From positions 1 to 20,868 of the forward strand of contig JAFHCF010000120.1 in the NCBI GenBank assembly GCA_048497495.1: a DNA stretch of 20,868 nucleotides, read 5' to 3'. A program made the translations under genes and the position numbers. Shown here piece by piece: positions 1-6,157 of the stretch. Under the pieces are notes generated by a model that did no database searches, was not told the DNA's origin, and saw only the letters and a program-made list of their open reading frames with translations. Within the stretch, counting starts at the first letter, position 1. Every line of letters starts with the position of its first letter. This DNA is from JAFHCF01 sp048497495. Lineage in GTDB: Bacteria > Pseudomonadota > Alphaproteobacteria > Rhizobiales > Ancalomicrobiaceae.

Positions 1-27
1 GCCGCGGCGGCCGCCGCGCGAGTCTGA
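1..27 (+). CDS. Possible 3' end of an upstream gene (partial)
   Basis: Read from base 1, the frame gives an alanine-rich tail of eight codons ending Arg-Val and then TGA at 25-27. A hairpin follows 15 nt later, as expected behind a real gene end. Eight codons cannot identify a product. In many Rhizobiales apaG follows metZ (O-succinylhomoserine sulfhydrylase), but nothing visible here tests that. Confidence 0.3.
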   Translation, partial: AAAAAARV

Positions 28-42
28 GGACGCGGGGCTTCA

Positions 43-71
43 CGATCGGGCGAACCTGGTTCGTTCGATCG
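43..71 (+). terminator. Hairpin after the upstream gene, terminator-like
   Basis: A 13-pair stem (two G-T wobbles) with a 3-nt loop starts with CGATCG and ends with CGATCG, 15 nt after the putative stop at 25-27. There is no T-run, so it may be a weak or factor-assisted terminator. Confidence 0.35.
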
Positions 72-167
72 CCGATTGCGCCCGTCGCGGTTTGCGGCAT
101 GATGCGGCGAAGTGCGACGACGCGCGCGACCTCTTCGGGGCGCGCGCCCTGAACGACGGGTGAGGCG

Positions 168-560
168 ATGTACCAGGCGGAGACGCACGGCGTGCGGGTG
201 ACGGTGACGCCGGAGTTCCAGACCGATCGGTCCGAACCGGACGAGAATCGCTGGTTCTGGTCCTATACGGTGGAGATCGCCAACTTCGGCGACGAGCCGG
301 TGCGGCTGCGCGCCCGCCATTGGCGCATCACCGACGCCCACGGCCGCCTTCAAGAGGTGAGCGGCCCCGGCGTCGTCGGCGAACAGCCGCTGATCGCCCC
401 CGGCGAGAGCTTCGAATACACCTCCGGCTGCCCGCTCGGCACCCCCTCCGGCTTCATGGCGGGCTACTACCGCATGGAGAACGACGCCGGCGAGCTGTTC
501 GAGGTCGACATCCCGGCGTTCTCGCTCGACGTGCCGCAGGCGCGGCGGGTGCTGAACTGA
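168..560 (+). CDS. apaG: ApaG family protein
   Basis: This 130-residue protein is a full-length ApaG (usual length about 125-130), a single immunoglobulin-like beta-sandwich domain. The family hallmark runs through residues 67-102: GPGVVGEQP, then PGE, then YTSG, PL-TP-G and M-G-YY. ApaG is historically linked to Co2+/Mg2+ resistance phenotypes. The same fold occurs in eukaryotic F-box and polymerase-delta-interacting proteins, so it is probably a binding module rather than an enzyme. No signal peptide or membrane segment is present, so it should be cytoplasmic. The ATG follows a GAGG-containing purine stretch at 162-165, which lies rather close to it. The family call is secure; the precise cellular role is not known from sequence. 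Confidence 0.93.
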   Translation: MYQAETHGVRVTVTPEFQTDRSEPDENRWFWSYTVEIANFGDEPVRLRARHWRITDAHGRLQEVSGPGVVGEQPLIAPGESFEYTSGCPLGTPSGFMAGYYRMENDAGELFEVDIPAFSLDVPQARRVLN

Positions 561-603
561 GGAAGAGCCATCGGGGCAATCGGAAGTCCTGATCGCCCCC
601 CAC

Positions 604-644
604 CCGTCATCCCCGGCGGCGCGCAGCGCCGGGAAGGGGATCCA
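604..644 (+). repeat. REP-like palindromic repeat, copy A
   Basis: The unit starts CCGTCATCCCCGGC, has a GC-rich palindromic centre (CCCGGCG paired with CGCCGGG) and ends GGGAAGGGGATCCA. Copy B, on the opposite strand at 973-1015, shares both 14-bp end blocks but has a different centre. It resembles the dispersed intergenic palindromes common in alphaproteobacterial genomes. Confidence 0.6.
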
Positions 645-661
645 TGGGCGCGAGAGAGGCG

Positions 662-949
662 ATGTTCTACGTCTACATCCTCGCCAGCCGCCGCGTCGGC
701 ACCCTCTACATCGGGGTGACGAACGACCTGCACCGCCGGGTCGAGGAGCACCGGTCGGGGCGAGGGTCGGCGTTCACGGCGCGATACGGCGTCGGACGCC
801 TCGTCTATTTCGAGACTTATGAGCGGATCGTCGAGGCGATCGCCCGCGAAAAGCAGTTGAAGGGATGGAACCGCGCCTGGAAGGTGCGGTTGATCGAGGG
901 GTCAAACCCCGATTGGCGCGACGTCGAAGCCGACGTGCCCCATCTCTGA
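662..949 (+). CDS. GIY-YIG nuclease domain protein (YhbQ/UPF0213-like)
   Basis: This small protein of 95 residues is essentially one GIY-YIG domain. The 'GIY' strand is YVY at residues 3-5 and the 'YIG' strand is YIG at 16-18. They are followed by the family's TNDL, R25-R26 and H30, and by a later helix with AIAREKQLKGW holding the conserved acidic residue. GIY-YIG domains cut DNA through a single metal site, but single-domain members of this subgroup have poorly known substrates. An in-frame ATG at 644 lies inside repeat A and has no good ribosome site. The ATG at 662 follows GAGAGG and begins exactly at the domain, so I chose it. The gene is bracketed by inverted REP-like repeats, which suggests it travelled with them or is functionally linked to them. 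Confidence 0.85.
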   Translation: MFYVYILASRRVGTLYIGVTNDLHRRVEEHRSGRGSAFTARYGVGRLVYFETYERIVEAIAREKQLKGWNRAWKVRLIEGSNPDWRDVEADVPHL

Positions 950-950
950 C

Positions 951-979
951 CGGGATCCGTGGGCACGGCCAGTGGATCC
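951..979. repeat. Inverted repeat of GGGATCC ends next to copy B
   Basis: Just after the GIY-YIG stop codon, CGGGATCCGTGGG resembles the outer end of copy A and faces the GGATCCC end of copy B. This forms an inverted repeat (GGGATCC, 15-nt spacer, GGATCCC). It looks like the remnant of a second unit in tail-to-tail arrangement. Confidence 0.4.
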
Positions 980-1015
980 CCTTCCCCTCCGCTTCGCTCC
1001 GGCCGGGGATGACGG
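973..1015 (-). repeat. REP-like palindromic repeat, copy B
   Basis: Read on the minus strand this begins CCGTCATCCCCGGC and ends GGGAAGGGGATCCA, matching both end blocks of copy A with a different GC-rich centre. It is inverted relative to copy A, so the GIY-YIG gene lies between two facing copies. Confidence 0.6.
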
Positions 1016-1049
1016 ATGGGGGGGAGTGCGCAGGCGTGCCGGTGTTGAA

Positions 1050-1712
1050 CTAGTATGGGTAGCCGATGGAGCGACGGAATTCGTCAGTCCATTTTGGATT
1101 GTGGTTCATGCGCGATGGGCGAACAGGTATTTTTAGTGAATTGGCGAGATCTTTGAGTTCATTTTCAATTTCGTCAACTTTTAATTGGCTTGAACGTGGA
1201 TCGAGTCTAATGTAATTTATGCATTTCAAGTCTATTGGTATTTTTATCTCAGTTACACCCTCTTTCGCGTAGGCGATAACTCGAAATTCTTTCTCGTCTA
1301 TGTATGCTTTTCTCTTGATGAACGCTATTTTGGACTGAGGAATGTTTTCGCTGCGCCGCAGGTCATAAATATTTCTATATTGTATTGGCCCGTACAATAC
1401 TTTTTGATTTGATTTGAGCTTATATTTTTCCAGCGATTCTATTAAGCGCTCTTTATAGAAATTCACTTGAACGCAATGGTTTTTATATCCGTAGGCTAGC
1501 CATTGATGATTTCTCTCTACTCTCTTGGTGAAGCAAGCAACGAGCAGTTCTGGGACTCTGTTGACTTCCTTGTGGCACCTAAGTATTTCCTGGTCGTTCT
1601 TATCTGTCCATCTATCTGAAGTTCTGAGTGTAAGCGACCCGTTTTTTAGAATATCGCGAGCGTCTTCTTGCTTCATGTAGCGACGAAAAGGTTCCCGTTT
1701 CAATTGGGACAT
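1050..1712 (-). CDS. DUF2971-like protein, AT-rich, probably horizontally acquired
   Basis: The 220-residue product resembles the DUF2971 family: ACFTKR at 59-64, then a W-x-x-YG element at 71-75, a YGPIQY strand near 107-112, and a K-x-Y-x-x-E-x-E-x-R pattern from about residue 135 to 144. The function of DUF2971 is unknown, and members are often found in accessory or defence-rich regions. No signal peptide or membrane segment is seen. Base composition is roughly 32-45% G+C in the lines I counted, against about 70% on both sides, and the lysine/asparagine/isoleucine content is unlike the neighbours, so transfer is very likely. The ATG is preceded by GAGG that overlaps the TGA of the upstream terB-like gene, suggesting translation coupled to that gene. 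The frame is intact. The family assignment is from motif recall and is moderately sure. Confidence 0.75.
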   Translation of the reverse strand: MSQLKREPFRRYMKQEDARDILKNGSLTLRTSDRWTDKNDQEILRCHKEVNRVPELLVACFTKRVERNHQWLAYGYKNHCVQVNFYKERLIESLEKYKLKSNQKVLYGPIQYRNIYDLRRSENIPQSKIAFIKRKAYIDEKEFRVIAYAKEGVTEIKIPIDLKCINYIRLDPRSSQLKVDEIENELKDLANSLKIPVRPSRMNHNPKWTDEFRRSIGYPY

Positions 1713-1721
1713 TGAAGAACC

Positions 1722-2135
1722 TCACATCTTCCGGTATCTCACCCGCGCCGAGCGCTCGATCGCCGCCGTCACCAGCGGGTCGAGGTCGAAGGCGTCGCGC
1801 ATCATCTCGAGGAAGCGCAGTTCCTCCTGCCCCGCCTCGAGATCGACCGCCGAGACCTCGATCGCCAGGGCGTAGGCCGTCTCGTAGAGTTTAGTCGGCA
1901 GCGCGTCCTTGGCCTTGCGCAAGAGCTTGTCGATGCCGTCGGCGCTGTCGAGCAACTCGGCGGTCGCCTCGGCGAGTTCCGGCAGGCGCTCGTGGTCGAA
2001 CCCGACGAAGACCGGCGCGGTGTCGATGATCAGCCCGATCTCGGCGATCTCCTTCTCGGTGACGGTACGGTCCGCCATCGACACGGTGATCATCAGATGG
2101 ACGAGGGCTTCGTGGGCGCTGAAGGTCTTCGGCAT
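1722..2135 (-). CDS. TerB-family (tellurite resistance TerB-like) protein
   Basis: This is a 137-residue all-helical protein of the TerB superfamily. The N-terminal helix pair carries the acidic MADRTVTEKE element (about residues 20-29), where TerB proteins bind divalent metal. The C-terminal half repeats the pattern with SAVDLEAGQEELRFLEMM. It is a stand-alone domain with no ter operon nearby, so a role in tellurite resistance should not be assumed. It is divergently arranged from lysK. Its stop is 9 nt before the start of the AT-rich gene at 1712, so the two are probably co-transcribed. The ATG follows a purine-rich stretch (GGAGCCCCC on the minus strand). Confidence 0.85.
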   Translation of the reverse strand: MPKTFSAHEALVHLMITVSMADRTVTEKEIAEIGLIIDTAPVFVGFDHERLPELAEATAELLDSADGIDKLLRKAKDALPTKLYETAYALAIEVSAVDLEAGQEELRFLEMMRDAFDLDPLVTAAIERSARVRYRKM

Positions 2136-2227
2136 GGGGGCTCCGTGGGGCGCGGGTCTCGCGGCCGGACGGTAGGTCGCCGCCGCGAGGCTGGCAAGCG
2201 GCCTTCACCACGCGGGGTCCGCGCGAG

Positions 2228-2256
2228 TTGACGCTCCCGCACCGCACTATTAGTGT
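2228..2256 (+). promoter_or_regulatory. Candidate sigma-70 promoter for lysK
   Basis: TTGACG (2228-2233), a 17-bp spacer and TAGTGT (2251-2256) lie about 58 bp upstream of the lysK ATG. The -35 is close to consensus and the -10 is weak. The spacing and position fit. Confidence 0.4.
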
Positions 2257-2313
2257 CCGCCGGCTCGATCGCGGACGATTTCCGCCGATTTCACCCCTGA
2301 AGGACCCGATCCC

Positions 2314-3963
2314 ATGACCGCGCCCAGCCCGCGTGCACTCGATCTTTCCCCCGCCCTCGTCGAGGCGGCCGGCCGTTCCAAGGCCTGGCCCTTCGAGGAG
2401 GCGCGCAAGATCGTCGCTCGGCTGGCGAAGAAACCCAAGGATCTGGTGCTGTTCGAGACCGGCTACGGCCCCTCGGGCCTGCCCCACATCGGCACCTTCG
2501 GCGAAGTGGCGCGCACCACCATGGTGCGCCATGCCTTCCGCGTGCTGACGGGTGACGAGATCCCGACCCGCCTCCTGTGCTTCTCCGACGACATGGACGG
2601 GCTGCGCAAGGTGCCGGACAACATCCCCAACAAGGAGATGATCCGCCCCCATCTCGGCAAGCCGTTGACCGAGGTGCCCGATCCCTTCGAGAAGTACGAG
2701 AGCTTCGGCGCCCACAACAACGCCATGCTGCGCCGCTTCCTCGACGCCTTCGGCTTCGACTACGAATTCGCCTCCTCGACCGAATACTACCGCTCCGGCC
2801 GCTTCGATCGGGCGCTGCTGGCGGTGCTCGCCAACTACGACGCGGTGATGAAGATCATGCTGCCGACGCTCGGCGAGGAGCGCCGCGTCACCTATTCGCC
2901 CTTCCTGCCGGTGTGCCCGCGCACCCGACAGGTGTTGCAGGTGCCGATGACCGAGGTCGACCCGGCGGCCGGCACCGTCACCTATCGCGATCCGACGACC
3001 GGAGATCTGGTCGAGACGCCGGTCGTCGGCGGCGCCGTCAAGCTCCAGTGGAAGCCCGACTGGGGCATGCGCTGGGCGGCGCTCGGCGTCGACTACGAGA
3101 TGTCGGGCAAGGACCTGATCGATTCGGTGAAACTGTCGACCAAGATCTGTTCGCGGATCGGCGGCCTGCCGCCCGAGACCTTCAGCTACGAGCTCTTCCT
3201 CGACGAGAACGGCCAGAAGATTTCCAAGTCGAAGGGCAATGGCCTGACCATCGACGAATGGCTGACCTATGCCTCGCCGGAGAGCCTGGCGCTGTTCATG
3301 TTCCGTGAGCCGAGGGCGGCCAAGAAGCTCTATTTCGACGTGATCCCGAGGAACGTCGACGAGTACTACCAGTTCCTCGACGCCTACGACCGCCAGAGCC
3401 TCGACCAGCGGATCGCCAATCCGGTGTGGCACATCCACGGCGGTGAGCCGCCGAGGAAGCACATGCCGGCGGCCTTCACCATGCTGATGAACCTGGTCTC
3501 GGCGTCGAACGCCGAGGATCGCGAGGTGCTGTGGGGCTTCCTGAAGCGCGTCGCCCCCGACGTGACGCCGCAGAGCGCGCCCGAACTCGATCGTCTGGTC
3601 GGCTACGCCATCCGCTACTTCCACGACTTCGTGAAGCCGTCGAAGGTCTTCCGCGCCCCCGACGAGGCCGAGCGCGGGGCGCTCGCGGCCCTCGACGATG
3701 CCCTCGCCGGCCTGCCGGCGGGGGTGGATGCCGAGGCGATCCAGTCGGTGGTCTTCGACGTCGGGCGGGCCCATTTCCCCGATCCGGCCAAGAAGGGCCC
3801 GGACGGCGGGCCGGGCGTCTCGCTCGGCTTCTTCGCCGCCCTCTACCAGATCCTGCTCGGTCAGGAGAAGGGACCGCGCTTCGGCTCCTTCGTCGCCCTC
3901 TACGGGGTGGCGGAGACCCGCGCCCTGATCGCCGCCGCCTTGGCCGGCGAACTCGGCGCCTGA
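2314..3963 (+). CDS. lysK: Lysine--tRNA ligase, class I
   Basis: This 549-residue enzyme charges tRNA-Lys with lysine in the cytoplasm. It is the class I type (Rossmann-fold catalytic core), found in archaea, spirochaetes and many alphaproteobacteria, and is unrelated to the common class II LysS. The HIGH-type signature reads HIGT at residues 58-61, after GYGPSGLP. The KMSKS-type loop reads KISKSKG at 302-308. The length matches bacterial class I enzymes (about 520-550), with a C-terminal helical anticodon-binding part. The ATG at 2314 has GAAGGA 9 nt upstream. No class II lysS is visible in the window. The gene is monocistronic here, with a strong inverted repeat just after its stop. Confidence 0.96.
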   Translation: MTAPSPRALDLSPALVEAAGRSKAWPFEEARKIVARLAKKPKDLVLFETGYGPSGLPHIGTFGEVARTTMVRHAFRVLTGDEIPTRLLCFSDDMDGLRKVPDNIPNKEMIRPHLGKPLTEVPDPFEKYESFGAHNNAMLRRFLDAFGFDYEFASSTEYYRSGRFDRALLAVLANYDAVMKIMLPTLGEERRVTYSPFLPVCPRTRQVLQVPMTEVDPAAGTVTYRDPTTGDLVETPVVGGAVKLQWKPDWGMRWAALGVDYEMSGKDLIDSVKLSTKICSRIGGLPPETFSYELFLDENGQKISKSKGNGLTIDEWLTYASPESLALFMFREPRAAKKLYFDVIPRNVDEYYQFLDAYDRQSLDQRIANPVWHIHGGEPPRKHMPAAFTMLMNLVSASNAEDREVLWGFLKRVAPDVTPQSAPELDRLVGYAIRYFHDFVKPSKVFRAPDEAERGALAALDDALAGLPAGVDAEAIQSVVFDVGRAHFPDPAKKGPDGGPGVSLGFFAALYQILLGQEKGPRFGSFVALYGVAETRALIAAALAGELGA

Positions 3964-3970
3964 CGACACC

Positions 3971-3999
3971 GTCGACCGGACCCGATCGCTCCGGTCGAC
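3971..3999. terminator. Inverted repeat between convergent lysK and the thermonuclease-like gene
   Basis: A perfect 10-bp stem, GTCGACCGGA paired with TCCGGTCGAC, encloses a 9-nt loop. It begins 7 nt after the lysK stop and lies 26 nt beyond the stop of the opposing gene, so it could serve both. There is no T-run. Confidence 0.5.
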
Positions 4000-4024
4000 G
4001 ACCTCTCGCCGTGAAGGGCGCCTC

Positions 4025-4816
4025 TCACCGCTCCGGCGTGCCGGCCGTCGGTGGCGCGATGGCCGCCGCCGCCGCGCCGATCGGCGCGGTGGTGCGATCG
4101 GCGGGGATCTCGCCGGGATCGGGGAAGGGATCGGCCGCCAGTCGCACCGTCGCGGCGTGAAGTCCGCGGCCCTCGGCCTCGGCCCGGCGTTCTATTTCAC
4201 CCAGCGCGCTCTCGCCGTCGAGGGCGCGGCCCCAGCCCGAGCCGACGATCCGCTCGGCGAGATCGGTGTCGCCGAGACGGCAGTCGGCGACGAAGGATCC
4301 GTGGCGCGTCCCCTCCGGCAGCGGGCAGTCGACAGCCCGTCCGCGCACCAGCGCCCGGACGCCTGCGAGCGCCCGCCGCCCACACGGCCACGTCGTCCCC
4401 GCCCTGTCGCCGCAGGTCTCCTCGGGCGCGAACTCCGCGACGCCGGGCAGCCGCACCCGGATGTCGCCGGCCGAGAAGGTCGCGGTGTTCTCCATCGTCA
4501 CCGGCATCAGACGGCGCAAGCGGATCGGCTTCGGCGCCGGCGCGGGCTTGGGCCGCGGCGCGACCCGCACCGGCGGCCCGTCGGCCGGCGGCAGTGGCAT
4601 GATGCCCGGCCCGCTCACCATGCGCACGGATGCCGGCGCCTCCGTCGGCGTCGCCGGGTCGGGTGTCGGCGCGGGAGCCTCGGCGGTGGTCCCGCCGGGT
4701 GCCGCGCGCTCCTCCGACGGCTCGGTCGACATCATCGCGACGATCGCCGCGATCGTCGCCAAGCCGAGGCCGGCGACGACATGACGCAACGGAAATCGAC
4801 GATGGACCGGCTTCAT
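4025..4816 (-). CDS. Membrane-anchored thermonuclease-fold (SNase-like) protein, probably inactive
   Basis: This is a 263-residue protein. Residues about 12-29 form one hydrophobic segment (signal anchor), 30-100 are a Pro/Ala-rich linker, and 104-222 resemble the SNase OB-fold of the Rhizobiales 'thermonuclease family protein' group, with IRVRLPGV then APEETCG, WPCG and a C-terminal GWGRAL. The staphylococcal nuclease active site (Arg35, Asp40, Glu43, Arg87) is only partly kept: an Arg and Glu are near 120-133, but the RYGR loop reads HGS (172-174), without its arginine. Four cysteines (135, 145, 164, 179) could form periplasmic disulfides. The ATG at 4816 overlaps the TGA of the regulator upstream (ATGA), so I prefer it to an in-frame ATG at 4846. 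Likely role: an extracytoplasmic binding domain; its ligand is unknown. Confidence 0.78.
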   Translation of the reverse strand: MKPVHRRFPLRHVVAGLGLATIAAIVAMMSTEPSEERAAPGGTTAEAPAPTPDPATPTEAPASVRMVSGPGIMPLPPADGPPVRVAPRPKPAPAPKPIRLRRLMPVTMENTATFSAGDIRVRLPGVAEFAPEETCGDRAGTTWPCGRRALAGVRALVRGRAVDCPLPEGTRHGSFVADCRLGDTDLAERIVGSGWGRALDGESALGEIERRAEAEGRGLHAATVRLAADPFPDPGEIPADRTTAPIGAAAAAIAPPTAGTPER

Positions 4817-5457
4817 TGGCTCGCCCACAGGATTCGGGCCATCCATAGCACTTCCGCCGTCGATTGGCGTGGGGTCGGCGCCTCGTGGCTGGCGCCGGCG
4901 AATTCGGTGGAGCGGGCGTTGCGGCCGAGGAAGGTTCGCGCCGTGATCCGTCCGTCGAAGGAGGCGACCAGCACGCGGTCGCCCTTGCGCACTTCGGCCG
5001 AGGTCGAGGCGATCACCACGTCGCCGGGCCGATAGGGCGTCGTCGCTTCGCCCTCGGCGATCTCGTAGGCGAAGAGCGCCTCGTCGCCGAGATCGGGAAA
5101 CCGCACGCCGCTCGCCGGCGCCGCGCCCTCCTCGGAAAATCCCGGGGGGAGGGCTCCGCCCGCCGCGACGAAGGGGACGCAGAGCCGGTGCGTCGAGGCG
5201 GCGTCTCCGGCGCCCGCGATCAGGCGGACGAGATCGTCGAGCCCGGCGCCGGTCGCCTCCAGGATCTTGGCGATCGATTCGGTCGAGGGCCAGCGCGGCC
5301 GGCCGTCGGCGGTCACCCGTTTCGACTTGTTGAAGGCGGTGGAATTGAGCCCGGCCCGCCGCGCCAGCGCCGAGGGGCTGAGGCCGTTGTGCTCGGCGAT
5401 CGCGTCGATCGCCGCCCACAGCCGTTCGTGATTCAAGGAGTTCGTCCGCGCGCCCAT
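4813..5457 (-). CDS. XRE-family regulator with S24 (LexA-like) C-terminal domain
   Basis: This is a 214-residue cytoplasmic DNA-binding protein. Residues 10-80 hold an XRE-type helix-turn-helix (LSPSALARRAGLNSTAFNKSKR, then WPSTESIAKIL), as in the Rhizobiales 'helix-turn-helix / S24 family peptidase' group. Residues 125-212 align with the S24 fold (YRPGDVV, then VRKGDRVLV). The usual serine context GDSM is replaced by GEATTP, and the lysine position appears to be R174 (ITARTF), so self-cleavage is probably lost. The ATG at 5457 is chosen because GAGGTG stands just upstream; the longer frame to 5571 lacks this. The stop overlaps the start of the SNase-like gene, so the two genes form one transcription unit. 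Probably a repressor; its inducer is unknown. Confidence 0.85.
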   Translation of the reverse strand: MGARTNSLNHERLWAAIDAIAEHNGLSPSALARRAGLNSTAFNKSKRVTADGRPRWPSTESIAKILEATGAGLDDLVRLIAGAGDAASTHRLCVPFVAAGGALPPGFSEEGAAPASGVRFPDLGDEALFAYEIAEGEATTPYRPGDVVIASTSAEVRKGDRVLVASFDGRITARTFLGRNARSTEFAGASHEAPTPRQSTAEVLWMARILWASQ

Positions 5458-5809
5458 GGCCACCTCGCCTGCGTCGAAAAGCGGTCCAGACTGTGCCGCC
5501 GGTCGCTCGATCCCGCGCGCGGCCACCTTCCGCCGACCGAATCGTCGTAACGAAAGTATGGCCGAGATCAATCTCGAGTAGAAACATTACGTGATGCCGC
5601 CGATTGCGATCACCGATCCCGGCCGCTCGTCGGGCGCGTCCCGCGTCTTCACGAATTCTTGGTCGCGGCGATATCCACCGAGGGCGAAAATGTTCTAGTG
5701 CATGGTCTGGCCGAACCGAGTCGGCTCGGCCGAGGCAGCGGTTCCGGCCGAGAACCGGGGCGGCCCGGGGGCGTCGCGACGTGATCGGCCTACCCCCACG
5801 AGGTGACCC
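5458..5809. other. 352-bp intergenic region between divergent units
   Basis: This lies between the XRE regulator (minus) and the DUF952-pyrD unit (plus). I found no convincing gene. It contains a perfect dyad at 5563-5576 near a possible minus-strand -10 element (CATACT, 5555-5560), and a somewhat less GC-rich patch around 5535-5595 and 5685-5705. No clear plus-strand promoter could be chosen. Confidence 0.6.
5563..5576. promoter_or_regulatory. Dyad, possible operator of the XRE regulator
   Basis: The perfect inverted repeat CGAGAT-2 nt-ATCTCG lies about 106 bp upstream of the regulator's ATG. It sits immediately before CATACT, a plausible minus-strand -10 element. The size and position would suit autoregulation by an XRE repressor. 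A single copy is seen, so this is only a candidate. Confidence 0.3.
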
Positions 5810-6157
5810 ATGGGCGTGACCGTCTACAAGATCCTGTCCAAGACGGCCTGGGCGCGCGCCCTGGCCGAGGGCGTCTTCCACGGCGCGGCGGTCGATCTCG
5901 CCGACGGCTACATCCATTTCTCCACCGCGGCCCAGGTGCGCGAGACCGCCGCCCGGCACTTCGCCGCCACGCCCGATCTCCTCCTCGTCGCCGTCGAGGC
6001 GGATGCCCTCGGCGCGGCGCTGAAATGGGAGCCGTCGCGCGGCGGCGCGCTCTTCCCCCATCTCTACGCCGCCCTCGATCCCGATCTGGCGGCGAGCGTC
6101 GTCGATCTCGCGCTGGATCCCGACGGCCACCACGTCTTTCCGGAGTCCGTCCCGTGA
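5810..6157 (+). CDS. DUF952 domain protein
   Basis: The 115-residue product matches DUF952: VYKILSKTAW at the N-terminus, then GYIHFSTAAQV, LLLVAVEAD, LKWEPSRGGALFPHLY, and a C-terminal region ending in HVFPESVP. The biochemical function of DUF952 is unknown. Conserved His and Glu residues in the IHFS and WE-S elements suggest a small ligand-binding or enzymatic pocket. No signal peptide is present. The ATG has GAGGTG 5-10 nt upstream. The stop TGA overlaps the GTG start of pyrD (GTGA), and this DUF952-pyrD pairing recurs in Rhizobiales. The pairing says the two are co-expressed but does not give the function. Confidence 0.88.
   Translation: MGVTVYKILSKTAWARALAEGVFHGAAVDLADGYIHFSTAAQVRETAARHFAATPDLLLVAVEADALGAALKWEPSRGGALFPHLYAALDPDLAASVVDLALDPDGHHVFPESVP

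Noticed and set aside
644..949. Longer GIY-YIG start at 644
   Set aside because: This ATG is part of the REP-like repeat end and lacks a ribosome site; the ATG at 662 follows GAGAGG and starts at the domain.
1722..2135. Tellurite resistance operon
   Set aside because: Only a lone TerB-fold gene is present; no terA, terC, terD or terE neighbours are seen.
1891..3969. A 692-codon minus-strand frame opposite lysK
   Set aside because: Antisense shadow of a gene with intact HIGH and KMSKS-type motifs; the composition is typical of complement reading.
5685..5710. Possible regulatory motif around ATGTTCTAGTGCATGG
   Set aside because: It resembles half of an alphaproteobacterial SOS box, but the second half does not match.
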